64,000 nucleotides of DNA from Dactylosporangium vinaceum (lineage in GTDB: Bacteria; Actinomycetota; Actinomycetes; Mycobacteriales; Micromonosporaceae). Made by a program: the position numbers and the translations under genes. Below the pieces are notes generated by a model. The model was not told the DNA's origin and searched no databases. It was given only the letters and a program-made list of their open reading frames with translations. Below, one piece after another: positions 9,421-17,985 of this stretch. Numbering within the stretch: the stretch's first letter is position 1; each line of letters starts with the position of its first letter. Location of the stretch: contig NZ_CP061913.1 of NCBI RefSeq assembly GCF_019904175.1, forward strand, positions 3,968,001-4,032,000, in the 5' to 3' direction.

Positions 9421-10628
9421 AGGCCCTGGTGACCGGGCTCGGCGTCGTCGCGCCTAATGGCATCGGCGGTGAGGCTTTCTGGCGCTCGACGCTGGAGGGC
9501 CGCAGCGGTGTCCGACCGCTGGCCCACCTCGCCGCGGGGGAGTACCCGGCGCGGCTCGCCGGGCAGATCAGCGACTTCGACGTCGAGGCGCACCTGCCCG
9601 GCCGGCTGCTGCCGCAGACCGATCGAAGCACCCGCCTGGCCCTCGTCGCTGCCGACCAGGCGCTTGCCGACGCCGGCGTCGACCCGACACAGCGGCTCGA
9701 CTACGACATGGGCGTAGTGACGTCCAACGCGACTGGTGGCTTCGAGTTCACCCACACCGAGATCAACAAACTGTGGAACCTCGGCCCCCGGCACGTGAGC
9801 GTGTACGAATCGTTCGCCTGGTTCTACGCTGTCAACACCGGCCAGATCTCCATCCGGCACGGCCTGCGCGGGCCGGGCGCTGTACTCGTCACCGAACAGG
9901 CCGGCGGCCTCGACGCGGTCGGACATGCGCGGCGCACGTTACGGAAGGGCGCGACGCTGAGTGTCACCGGCGGCGTCGAGTCGTCCTTCGACCCGTGGGG
10001 CTGGGTATGCCATATCGCGGCCGGGCGGCTCAGCACCGAGACAGATCCGGCCCGCGCCTACCGGCCGTTCACCGCAGACCATCGCGGGCACGTCCCGGGA
10101 GAGGGCGGCGCGATCCTCGTACTCGAAGAGGCCACCGCGGCCCGTGCGCGCGGCGCTCGGTTGTACGGCGAGATCGCCGGGTACGCGGCCACCTTCGACC
10201 CTCGCCCCGGCTCCGGCCGCCCACCCGGACTGCGCCGCGCCGCTGAGCTCGCCCTCGCCGACGCCGGCCTGAACCCGCCGGACATCGACGTGGTGTTCGC
10301 TGACGCTGCCGGTGACGCCGCGCTCGACCAGCAGGAAGCCGAGGCCCTCGCCGGGCTTTTCGGGCCCGGGGGCGTGCCGGTGACCGCCCCCAAGACGCTG
10401 ACCGGCCGCCTGCACGCCGGCGGCGGCCCGCTCGACATCGTCGCCGCCCTCTACACCATCCGCGACGGTCTCATCCCGCCGACGTTTCACGTCACCGAAG
10501 TGGCGCCGCAGTACCGGCTTGATCTGGTCCGCGGTCCGCACCCCCGCGCCCGCACTGTGCGGGCCGCCCTCGTGCTGGCCCGCGGCCAGGGCGGCTTCAA
10601 CGCCGCCATCGTGGTCCGGGCCGTCTGA
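9417..10628 (+). CDS. type II PKS chain-length factor (KS-beta/CLF)
   Basis: A 403-residue partner of KS-alpha. The active-site cysteine is replaced by glutamine ([13 protein letters not shown], Gln161), the hallmark of CLF, which decarboxylates malonyl-ACP and sets chain length. It is translationally coupled to KS-alpha (ATGA overlap). Chain length depends on residues lining the interface tunnel; I did not try to read it without an alignment. Confidence 0.97.
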   Translation: MKALVTGLGVVAPNGIGGEAFWRSTLEGRSGVRPLAHLAAGEYPARLAGQISDFDVEAHLPGRLLPQTDRSTRLALVAADQALADAGVDPTQRLDYDMGVVTSNATGGFEFTHTEINKLWNLGPRHVSVYESFAWFYAVNTGQISIRHGLRGPGAVLVTEQAGGLDAVGHARRTLRKGATLSVTGGVESSFDPWGWVCHIAAGRLSTETDPARAYRPFTADHRGHVPGEGGAILVLEEATAARARGARLYGEIAGYAATFDPRPGSGRPPGLRRAAELALADAGLNPPDIDVVFADAAGDAALDQQEAEALAGLFGPGGVPVTAPKTLTGRLHAGGGPLDIVAALYTIRDGLIPPTFHVTEVAPQYRLDLVRGPHPRARTVRAALVLARGQGGFNAAIVVRAV

Positions 10629-10643
10629 CGACCGGAGGCCGAC

Positions 10644-11843
10644 ATGCTCCCCGAAACGCTGAGCGACCCGTACAGTGTGCTCGAGGCCCAGGCCCGGGCC
10701 AAGCTTCCCAACGCCGTCTTCGACTATGCCACCGGCGCCGCGGGGGACGAGACCACGATGCGGCGCAACGTCGAGGCCCTGGACGCCGTAACGTTCGTAC
10801 CGCGAGTCCTGCACGACGTGTCAACGGTGGACACGACCACCGACGTCATCGGCGGCCCGCTGGCCGCGCCGTTGCTCGTCGCGCCGATGGGTATGCAGGG
10901 CCTGTACGACGACGGCGCCGAGCGAGCGATGGCCGACGCCGCCGCGGACCTCGGGGTCGGCTTCTGCCTGTCGATGTTCGGCACCCGCTCGGCCGGAGAG
11001 ATCACCGCCAACGCCACGGCCGCGGTGCGGTGGCGCCAGGTGTACCTTACGCGCGACCCGGGCCTCACCGCCGCCCTCGCCAACGCCGCCCATGCCGCAC
11101 ACTTCCAGGCTCTTGTCGTCACAGTGGACCTTCCGGCCACCGCGACGCGCCGCCGCGACAGCACGGGCGCCTTCGAAACCTTCGATAATCCCGTTGCCGC
11201 AGCCGCCGCTCCGGCGCTGGTACGCGAACCGTACTTCCTGCAGCAGCTCGACCGGCGACGCCAGGACCGTCCAGGGACAACTGCGCAGCAGCTCATCGAC
11301 GCGCTGTTCCCAAATCCCTCGGCCACCTGGACCGACCTCGCCGACCTCGTTCGGCGCAGCCCGCTGCCCGTCATCGTGAAGGGTGTCCTGCACCCTGCCG
11401 ATGCGCGCCGGGCGGTCGATTGCGGTGCGGCCGCGGTCATCGTGTCCAATCACGGCGGCTCACAGCTGGACCGATGCGTCGCGACAGCCGAAGCGCTTCC
11501 GGCGGTCGTGGCGGGCGTCGGCGAGGCGGTACCCGTGTACGTCGATTCCGGCGTCCGGCGCGGCAATCACGTGGCCGTGGCCCTCGCGCTCGGTGCCTCC
11601 GCGGTACTGGTTGCCCGGCCGGCACTGTGGGGTCTGGCGACCGGCGGCCGCGAGGGTGCGCGAGCAGTCCTGGCCGGCCTGCTGGAAGAGCTGCGTCGAA
11701 CCATGGTGATGCTCGGTGTTCCGACGTCCGCGCGACTTCGCGACGTGCCGCTACGGTCCCTGCCCAGGCTCGACCAGGAGCGTCCGGCCACGGGCAGACA
11801 CCTGGAGAGACCAGCCCGGAAGCCGCCCGGCAAGTGGCGCTGA
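10644..11843 (+). CDS. FMN-dependent alpha-hydroxyacid oxidase/dehydrogenase
   Basis: A 399-residue TIM-barrel flavoenzyme of the glycolate oxidase/lactate dehydrogenase family. It has the N-terminal FDYATGAAGDETTMRRN block, LLVAPMGMQGL, VKGVLHPADARRA (FMN-contacting Lys), and the catalytic His270 in SNHGGSQLDR (SNHGGRQLD in most relatives). GGAGG lies before the ATG. It closes the operon, so it may oxidise a hydroxyacid starter or a tailored side chain; a few type II clusters carry such enzymes. The C-terminal 25 residues are basic and not conserved in the family. Downstream the DNA is decayed, so this is the right border of the cluster. Confidence 0.87.
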   Translation: MLPETLSDPYSVLEAQARAKLPNAVFDYATGAAGDETTMRRNVEALDAVTFVPRVLHDVSTVDTTTDVIGGPLAAPLLVAPMGMQGLYDDGAERAMADAAADLGVGFCLSMFGTRSAGEITANATAAVRWRQVYLTRDPGLTAALANAAHAAHFQALVVTVDLPATATRRRDSTGAFETFDNPVAAAAAPALVREPYFLQQLDRRRQDRPGTTAQQLIDALFPNPSATWTDLADLVRRSPLPVIVKGVLHPADARRAVDCGAAAVIVSNHGGSQLDRCVATAEALPAVVAGVGEAVPVYVDSGVRRGNHVAVALALGASAVLVARPALWGLATGGREGARAVLAGLLEELRRTMVMLGVPTSARLRDVPLRSLPRLDQERPATGRHLERPARKPPGKWR

Positions 11844-12125
11844 AGGAGAAGACGCGCCGCGTCGAGCGGGCCCGCCGCGCATTGAGGCCGCCGAGCAGCA
11901 GATTGGACGGTTCCCGGCCAGGGTTGACCAGGCGCAGGCTGCCCTCGCCCGGGCGCGCCGACGACTGGCCGAGGCCCGCGCCGAGCTGGCCCAAGCGACG
12001 GCGGAGGCCGAGGCGACCGCCCTCGACGAGGAGCGCCGGCGACCGGCCGCCGCAGCCGCGGTCCAGGTGGCCGACGACCGGACCCGGCAGATCGCGGCGG
12101 CCATCGCGGCGAGCCCCACCGGCCG
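11826..12125 (+). pseudogene. remnant of a coiled-coil protein gene
   Basis: The plus strand reads as an Ala/Arg/Glu-rich heptad-like helix (AEQQIGRFPARVDQAQ, then ARARRRLAEARAELAQATAE) with no start codon. The preceding VALKEKTRRVERARRA reads in a different frame, so a frameshift near 11880 would be needed to join them. This looks like a degraded gene for a long helical protein, perhaps from a mobile element; the family cannot be named. Confidence 0.35.
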
Positions 12126-12149
12126 CGGTACGATCGCGGCCCGCGGGGC

Positions 12150-12374
12150 AGAAGCCGGAAGGCCGGCCAGGACGACCTCCGCCAGCGCCGTTGTGTCGGT
12201 CTCGTCCTCAATGTCCCACAGATCAGACCAGTCGTCCGCGTCCAGCATCGACACGTAACACCAGTCGTCGATCAGCCCGACAATGACCACCTCATCCGGG
12301 GTGTAGGGGAACGTCGGACCGTTGTCGGCGGCGGTAGCGCCGTACACGGCCGGCAAGTCCTCCACCGAAACCAC
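12150..12374 (-). pseudogene. fragment of an acidic hypothetical protein
   Basis: About 75 codons on the minus strand from a GTG at 12374 read VVSVEDLPAVYG through an acidic segment (GLIDDWCYVSMLDADDWSDL) with protein-like composition. After about LAGLPAS the frame runs on without a stop into the antisense of the coiled-coil remnant and turns into low-complexity Ala/Arg, so the 3' end is probably lost. I do not recognise the family. Confidence 0.3.
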
Positions 12375-12585
12375 GCGGTCGTTCGTGCGGGCCGGAGAGT
12401 GTGCGCGGCCACGCCGGCATGGAGTATGACAGGGCGGCGGCACGCCCGGCGGCTGGAAGCCGGAGTCAGCCGGGGACGGCGGCCGAGCAATCCCCCTCGT
12501 GGTTCAGGAGGTGGTGTCGGCGGTGCCGCGTTCGGCGTGCGCAGCCGGGTAGTCGGCCTTCTCAGCCGACGTCAAGGAGCGTGCT

Positions 12586-13148
12586 ATGCCGATCCAAAGC
12601 CCCAAGGAAGCGTTTCTGTTCGACCTTGCCACGACCCGCGGCGGCAAGCGGGCCGCCCTCGAGATCATCCAGCAGGGGCAGAACGAGGTGCCCGACAACC
12701 GGGCCCGGACCCTGCTCAGCCGCAACGCCGAGGAGACCCGCGCGCAGATCCGCACACTGGACCAGGTGTTCTCGCTGGTCGGGTCCCAACCGAAGGACGC
12801 CCCCTGCCCGGGGGTCGAAGGCGTCCGCCAGGAGCTCGAGATGTTCCGGCAGCAGGAACCCGCGCCGTAGTTCACGACCGCGACGGTGCTGGCCGGCAAC
12901 CTGAAAATGAAGAAGAACGACATCGCCACCTACGAGCTGCTCACCGACAAAGCCTTCCTCCTCGGCCAGTCGGAGGCGGCGCAGATCTCAGCACGATGAA
13001 GAAGCAGGAGGAGGACAACGCGGGTACGACCGCACGACTGATCCACGAAATCATGATCGAGTCGGTCGGCGGGAACGACGTGGCCACCGAGGTTGCCACC
13101 GCCGGCGGCGGCGCGGTACCCCAGGCCATGAGCACCGGGGCCAGGTAG
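12586..13148 (+). pseudogene. broken DUF892 (YciE/YciF-like) ferritin-like gene
   Basis: A strong AAGGAG (12572-12577) precedes ATG 12586. The first 94 residues (PKEAFLFDLATTRGGKRAAL, then NAEETRAQIRTLDQVFSLVG) match the first half of DUF892 ferritin-like proteins. An in-frame TAG at 12868-12870 interrupts it, but the same frame goes on with family-like sequence (KMKKNDIATYELLTDKAFLL). A TGA at 12997 is then bypassed only by shifting frame: MKKQEEDNAGTTARLIHEI follows from 12996 to 13148. The gene therefore carries a nonsense codon and a frameshift. Intact relatives are helical, often stress-induced proteins of about 165 residues. Confidence 0.72.
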
Positions 13149-13149
13149 C

Positions 13150-13540
13150 CGTACCCGCGGGGCGGAGCGACGGCGCCCCGGTCCCGCCCCTCGACGGGCA
13201 CGACCGGGGCGCCGCGTTCGGTGTATACCGATCCGCGCCACCAGCGTGCTCGCCCGGGCCGCCGTCGAGTTGCTCGAGCGGCACGGGGCCACCCAGGACG
13301 GGACGTGTCCGTCGTGTGGCCGATCCGCTCGCTGCCCGTCTGCCGAGTCGTGCAGCGGGCCCGGCTTTCCGCAAGGCTTCAGGCGCCGACGAGCCTCGAC
13401 CTCACCGAGCTGGCGGCGCTGCGCGAGCGCGATCACCGGCCCGCGTGCCGAGCAGGGGTTATCAACGGTACGACCCGCTCCAGATGAAGCAACGGGCCGT
13501 GACCGTGCGCACGAGTACCCAGGCAGGCGGTGGATCGATG
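13150..13540. other. 391 bases without an intact gene; possible zinc-finger remnant
   Basis: On the plus strand, about 13240-13370 reads LARAAVELLERHGATQDGTC then PSCGRSARCPSAESC, a short helix followed by a CxxC...CxxxxxC pattern like small actinobacterial zinc-ribbon proteins. No start, ribosome site or clear end supports a working gene. The rest shows nothing I can name; together with 11844-13148 it looks like decayed DNA. Confidence 0.3.
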
Positions 13541-13541
13541 A

Positions 13542-14285
13542 TCAGATCGTGAAGCCCCCGTCGACGTTGACCGTCGCCCCGGTGATGTAGCGCCCGTCCG
13601 GGCTGGCGAGGAACGCCACCGCAGCAGCCACGTCCGCTGGCTTCGCGTAGTGGCCGAGGGCGGTGAACCCGTTGATCGTGTCGGCGTTGGGGCCGTCAGC
13701 CGGGTTCAGCTCGGTGTCCGTGGCTCCTGGATTTACCAGATTCACGGTGATCGCCCGACCGCCGAGTTCGCGCCCGAGTGCCTTGGTCAGGCCGATCAGG
13801 GCGGTCTTGCTCATCGCGTACAGCGAGAAGCCCGGGAAGACGGCCCGCTCGGCCACATTGCTGCCGATGTTGATGATCCGGCCACCGGCCGACATATGCC
13901 GCAGCGCGGCCTGCGAGGCGACGAACGGTGCCCGGACGTTGACCGCGACGGTCTGTTCGAACTCGTCGAGGCTCAACTGCTCCAGCGGTCCCAGCAGGAA
14001 GGCGCCGGCATTGTTGACCAGGATGTCCAACCGGCCCAGCTCACCGGCGGCACGGTCCACTGCCGCGACTACCGCGGCCGGGTCAGCGCTGTCGGCCTGC
14101 ACGGTGATTGCTCTGCGGCCCACCGCTTTGATCTGGTCCACCACGTCGTCGGCGCGTCGCTGGTTGTGCTGGAACGTCAGTGCCACATCGGCACCGTCCT
14201 TGGCCAGGCGCAGAGCCACGGCGGCGCCAATGCCACGACCACCACCAGTAACGAGAGCTACCTTGCCGTCAAGTGCGTTGTTCAT
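13542..14285 (-). CDS. short-chain dehydrogenase/reductase (3-oxoacyl-ACP reductase-like)
   Basis: A 247-residue classical SDR. It has the Rossmann motif TGGGRGIGAA near residue 14, NNAG near residue 92, a catalytic Ser in NIGSN, Tyr-x3-Lys in SLYAMSK, and a PGATDTELNP substrate loop. The ATG at 14285 is preferred over one seven codons earlier because MNNALDGKVALVTGG is the usual family start. It is alone on the minus strand. It reads as a generic SDR rather than the C9 ketoreductase of aromatic PKS, and the decayed region separates it from that operon. Confidence 0.85.
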   Translation of the reverse strand: MNNALDGKVALVTGGGRGIGAAVALRLAKDGADVALTFQHNQRRADDVVDQIKAVGRRAITVQADSADPAAVVAAVDRAAGELGRLDILVNNAGAFLLGPLEQLSLDEFEQTVAVNVRAPFVASQAALRHMSAGGRIINIGSNVAERAVFPGFSLYAMSKTALIGLTKALGRELGGRAITVNLVNPGATDTELNPADGPNADTINGFTALGHYAKPADVAAAVAFLASPDGRYITGATVNVDGGFTI

Positions 14286-14476
14286 GACGAAAGCCTGGCC
14301 GATCAACGTTCAGCCGTCTGGCGGTGATCGGACGACGCATTCGCGTTACCCAGCACCCACGACCCCAAGCCAAGCGGCAACCGACGGCATGAGCACCAAC
14401 GGGCCATCTTCCGGCCACGCGCCCCGGTCGGATACGGGTACCGGGCCGCGGTGTTACCGTTGCCCGCCGTCGAGTT

Positions 14477-14516
14477 CGGCGGCATGGTCCGCAGCATTCC
14501 GCGGACCATGCCGCCG
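14477..14516. terminator. strong hairpin after the PAP2 operon
   Basis: A perfect inverted repeat with 16-base arms (CGGCGGCATGGTCCGC at 14477-14492, its complement at 14501-14516) and an 8-base loop. It lies immediately downstream of the minus-strand PAP2 stop at 14523, the right place for a factor-independent terminator, though there is no clear T-run as is usual in high-GC actinomycetes. Confidence 0.7.
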
Positions 14517-14522
14517 ATGGGA

Positions 14523-15239
14523 TTATGCGTCTACCCGGTCATCGTCGGGCACACGCGGCCTGACCACGCGCCCTTGGAGCGGTCGTGCCTGCCCGGTCGT
14601 GGGGAGGAAGGCGTGCACGGCGATCGCCACCCAGACGATTCCGTTCGCCACGCCGAAGAGCACGTCCGACGGGTGGTGCATCCCGCGGTACAGGCGCGAC
14701 GCGCCGACGAGGAACGGCAGGCACAGCAGCACGGTGAGCAGCGCCGTCTTGAGCACCCCATTGCGCATCCGCCAGCCGACGATCACCGCCAGCGTGCCGT
14801 ACAGCGCGACGGCCGCGCCGGCGTGCCCGGACGGGAAGCTCGACGTCGGCGGCGCGGGGTCCAGGTGCGGCACGTCCGGCCGCTGCCTGTGAATCACGAA
14901 CACGACAAGCAGGAACACCGTCTCCTGCAGGGCCACGGCCGATATCAACGTCACCGCCTCCGCCCACCGGCGGAAGATCCACCGCAGCAGCAGCGCGAGC
15001 ACCACCAGCAGCGGAACGACCGTCGTGGTGTCGGACGCCATGCTCATCAGGTGGGTGGCGATGTTCCAGTCGTGGGTGCGGTGCTCGGCGAAGCTGCGGT
15101 TGATGTCGTCCTCGCCGGCGATGATCCCCCGAAGCGGACGGGTGATCAGCAGCCCGCACCCGACGAGGACCAGGTACACGATCAGGCCCGGCGCCACCAC
15201 CCGGCGCAGCACGTGCAAGGCTTCCGCCCGGTACTTCAT
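14523..15239 (-). CDS. PAP2-superfamily membrane phosphatase
   Basis: A 238-residue integral membrane protein of the PAP2 (phosphatidic acid phosphatase type 2) family. The three phosphatase motifs are visible: RQRPDVPHLD, FPSGHAGAAVALYG (catalytic His) and SRLYRGMHHPSDVLFG (second His). Several hydrophobic helices surround them. Likely substrates are lipid phosphates such as undecaprenyl or phosphatidyl pyrophosphates. It starts inside the stop of the second PAP2 gene (ATGA), so the two are translationally coupled and probably arose by tandem duplication with strong divergence. Confidence 0.87.
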   Translation of the reverse strand: MKYRAEALHVLRRVVAPGLIVYLVLVGCGLLITRPLRGIIAGEDDINRSFAEHRTHDWNIATHLMSMASDTTTVVPLLVVLALLLRWIFRRWAEAVTLISAVALQETVFLLVVFVIHRQRPDVPHLDPAPPTSSFPSGHAGAAVALYGTLAVIVGWRMRNGVLKTALLTVLLCLPFLVGASRLYRGMHHPSDVLFGVANGIVWVAIAVHAFLPTTGQARPLQGRVVRPRVPDDDRVDA

Positions 15240-16024
15240 GAGACCACCCTTTCAGCATCGTCAGGGTCGACACCCTCCAGCGGATCGTGCGGTGGCCTCC
15301 CGGCATCGCGTCGCCAGGTCTCGAACGCGGCGGCGGTCGCTGCGACAAGCGCCCCGGCCACCAGCCAGCCCGCGACCACATCGCTGAGGTAGTGGACGCC
15401 CAGGGCGATGCGGTCGAACCCGGTCAACACGATCACGAACGCCCCGGCCAGCCACAACATCAGCCGCGCCCGGGCGCCGCGCACCACAGGCACCAGCGCG
15501 AGCACCAGCACGAGGACGCCGACGGCGCTGTTCAACGCGTGCCCCGATGGGAAGCTGTAGCCGGGCGCGGTGTCCAGCGGCAGGTCGAACGTCGGACGGG
15601 CGCGGGCCACGACCAGCTTGAGGGCGAAGCCGAGAAAGCTGCCGGCGGCCATGGTGATCGCCGCCCACCAGGCAAGCCGGCGCGCGCCGCGCACGAACAG
15701 CACGACGACGAGCACGGCGACCGCGGCCCGGAAGACCTGCGGGTGCATCACGTCCTGCACGACGAGCAGCACCCTGAGCAGCGCCGGCCGCGACCCGACG
15801 ACTCCGTGCAGGTAATCGGCGACCCACAGGTCGATCCGGTGCACCGGCCCCCAGCCACTGCGCACGGCGAGGGTCAGCAGCGTCACCGGAACCGCGATCA
15901 CGAATCCGGCCAGCGCCGCCAGGGCAAGGCGCGGGCGCAATCGCAGGCGGTGCCAGCGCCCCGTCAACGTCGAATCGGCAGTGCGAACCACGCCGCAATG
16001 GTGCCCAGAAGGCGGCCAGATCAA
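15236..16024 (-). CDS. PAP2-superfamily membrane phosphatase (upstream paralogue)
   Basis: A protein of up to 262 residues with six hydrophobic segments and the PAP2 motifs KLVVARARPTFDLP, YSFPSGHALNSAVGV and RIALGVHYLSDVVAG. The start may be ATG 16024 or a GTG twelve codons inside (before RTADSTLTGRWHR). The C-terminal tail is acidic and probably cytoplasmic. It is the first gene of a two-gene PAP2 operon. Confidence 0.87.
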   Translation of the reverse strand: MIWPPSGHHCGVVRTADSTLTGRWHRLRLRPRLALAALAGFVIAVPVTLLTLAVRSGWGPVHRIDLWVADYLHGVVGSRPALLRVLLVVQDVMHPQVFRAAVAVLVVVLFVRGARRLAWWAAITMAAGSFLGFALKLVVARARPTFDLPLDTAPGYSFPSGHALNSAVGVLVLVLALVPVVRGARARLMLWLAGAFVIVLTGFDRIALGVHYLSDVVAGWLVAGALVAATAAAFETWRRDAGRPPHDPLEGVDPDDAERVVS

Positions 16025-16109
16025 TCAGAGCGCCTCCGCGATCACGGAAATACCGGCTCGCGACCTGCATCATCACGTACCGGCACGTCGCCCGACGTTG
16101 TTGGAACCT

Positions 16110-16910
16110 CTAGGGCGCCGCCGCCGCATCGCCCGGCGTCGCGCCGAGGCTTTCGCCGAACAGCTCGAGCACCGCCGCCCATGCCCGCGCGGCATGAGCG
16201 GCGTGGTAGCCGACGCCGGGCACGGTTGGGAGGTGGTGCTCGGTGCCGCCGGCGGGTGACCCGTCGGGCCGGGTCGGCGCGGCCCAGAAGGCGTGCTTGG
16301 CCCCGCCGTAGATGTGGGCCTGCCAGTCGACGCCGGCGTCCTGGAGCGCACCGCCGAACGCGAGCACCTGGGCGGGCGTACAGATCGGGTCAGCGGAGCC
16401 CGTGCAGAGCAGGAAGGTCCCGCCGGTGCCGGCCCAGTCCCCGGCCCGCGGGTCCGGCAGTCCGGGGTGGACGGCGGCGAGCGCCCGGAAGGACACACCG
16501 GTCCGGGCGAGCTCCAGCACGATCCGGCCACCGGCCCCATAGCCGAGCGCGCCCAGCCGCTCGGTGTCGGCGCCGGGCTCGGCGCGCAGCACGTCGAGCG
16601 CGGCCCGGCCGATGGTCAGCATGCGGGCCGGATCGCCGAGCAGCGGCAGGACCCGGTCCAGCATCGCCTGCGGCTCACCGAAGAACGTCCGGCCGCCGTG
16701 GTAGTCGAGCGCGAAGGCCAGGTAGCCGTGCCGGGCCAGGTCGTCGGCCCGGCCGCGCTGGTAGTCGTCGAGGCCGACGCCGTCGTGCCCGAGCAGCACG
16801 GCCGGCCACGGCCCCGCACCCGCGGGCCGGGCCAGGTGACCGGCCATCGTCAACCCGTCGACGTCGTACGTCACTTCCCGCGATGCGATCACGACATCGA
16901 CACTAGCCAC
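16110..16910 (-). CDS. dienelactone hydrolase-like alpha/beta hydrolase with altered nucleophile
   Basis: About 266 residues of dienelactone hydrolase fold: LARPAGAGPWPAVLLGHDGVGLDDY, AFALDYHGG, then GALGYGAGGRIVLELAR where family members usually have GYCFGG or GYCLGG. The nucleophile position (about residue 125) is therefore Gly, while the acid (GSADPICTPAQV) and His (GGAKHAFW) are in place. The protein may be non-catalytic or use another residue. The start is uncertain: GTG at 16910 and GTG at 16892 are both in frame, and an ATG at 16982 would add a basic stretch without homology. Confidence 0.75.
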   Translation of the reverse strand: MASVDVVIASREVTYDVDGLTMAGHLARPAGAGPWPAVLLGHDGVGLDDYQRGRADDLARHGYLAFALDYHGGRTFFGEPQAMLDRVLPLLGDPARMLTIGRAALDVLRAEPGADTERLGALGYGAGGRIVLELARTGVSFRALAAVHPGLPDPRAGDWAGTGGTFLLCTGSADPICTPAQVLAFGGALQDAGVDWQAHIYGGAKHAFWAAPTRPDGSPAGGTEHHLPTVPGVGYHAAHAARAWAAVLELFGESLGATPGDAAAAP

Positions 16911-17100
16911 GGCGAGCGCTCGGCCGGACCCCGTTCGCTCTGGGCAGACGGCCGGCCGCCGCCGGGAACAAGAACTCCTCACAGCATGATGACGCGGCCC
17001 CGGTGCGGGCGTCGCTACGGGATGTCGATGCCGTCACCGGCGACGGGCAGCCGTACCCTTCCCCGGCAACTGCCCGCCGGTCACTCCATAGACTTCACCC

Positions 17101-17907
17101 ATGACGTCCGCGAGCGCTTTTTGGATAGCGGCGGTTCGCGCCCGCGAGACCGGACGCGGTGCTCCGCTGTTCATCGATCCCTTTGCGCACGACCTGGCCG
17201 GTGACTCTGGCTACGCCACGATGGCCGCGTCGGAACAAGCGGCCGGCGGGGAGAATGCGTTCATCCCGGTTCGGGTCCGGTGGTTCGACGACCTCACCAT
17301 GACCAGCGCGGCCGCGGGTGTCCGGCAGATCGTCCTGCTCGGCGCCGGCCTGGACACCCGGGCCTACCGGCTCGACCTGCCGGCCGATGCCGACTGGTAC
17401 GAGGTCGACCGTCGGGAGATCTTCCAGCACAAGGAACCGGTCCTCGCTGAGCATTCCCCGCGATGCCAGCGCCACATCGTCGTTGCCGACCTCGGCGGCG
17501 ACTGGGCAGAGCCACTGCTGCACGCCGGTCTCGACCCGGCGGCACGCACTCTGTGGCTCGCCGAGGGCCTGTTCTTCTATCTGACCGAACCGATGATCGT
17601 CGACCTCCTGCACACCGCCGCGGCACTGTGCGGCCCGGCCAGCATCGTCGCGGCCGACATCATCGGCACGGCCGGCCTCGACGCCCCGGCAATGCAGGGC
17701 TACCGAGACTGGTGCGACCGCAACGGCGTACCGCCGCCGTTCGGCGCCGACGACCCGGTCGCGCTGCTGCACGCCGGCGGCTGGCGAACCGAGCACATCA
17801 CAACGCCCGGCGCCGCGGACGCGAATTACGGCCGGCTCCCCATCCAACCGGGCGGCCGGCAACCTGGGCGCACTCACCTCGTGACCGCGAGTCTCGCAAC
17901 GAGCTGA
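17101..17907 (+). CDS. class I SAM-dependent methyltransferase, Ppm1/TcmP-like family
   Basis: A 268-residue protein of the leucine carboxyl methyltransferase-like group (which includes TcmP). Typical blocks are ETGRGAPLFIDPFAHDLAGD, RVRWFDDL, QIVLLGAGLDTRAYRLDLP (SAM-binding loop), WYEVDRREIFQHK and LWLAEGLFFYLTEP. Members O-methylate carboxyl or hydroxyl groups of small molecules; the substrate here is unknown. It stands alone, divergent from the hydrolase and convergent with the AHSA1 gene. Confidence 0.87.
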   Translation: MTSASAFWIAAVRARETGRGAPLFIDPFAHDLAGDSGYATMAASEQAAGGENAFIPVRVRWFDDLTMTSAAAGVRQIVLLGAGLDTRAYRLDLPADADWYEVDRREIFQHKEPVLAEHSPRCQRHIVVADLGGDWAEPLLHAGLDPAARTLWLAEGLFFYLTEPMIVDLLHTAAALCGPASIVAADIIGTAGLDAPAMQGYRDWCDRNGVPPPFGADDPVALLHAGGWRTEHITTPGAADANYGRLPIQPGGRQPGRTHLVTASLATS

Positions 17908-17985
17908 CCCGCGCATGCTGCATGCTTGCGTCGTGGACCGGGCCAGGTGCTGCCCGCACGCGGGCAGTCGTCATGTGGTCGGTCG

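Noticed and set aside
13542-14285. SDR considered as the ketoreductase of the aromatic PKS.
   Set aside because: Opposite strand, separated by decayed DNA, and its sequence is that of a generic SDR (TGGGRGIG) rather than the C9 ketoreductase type.
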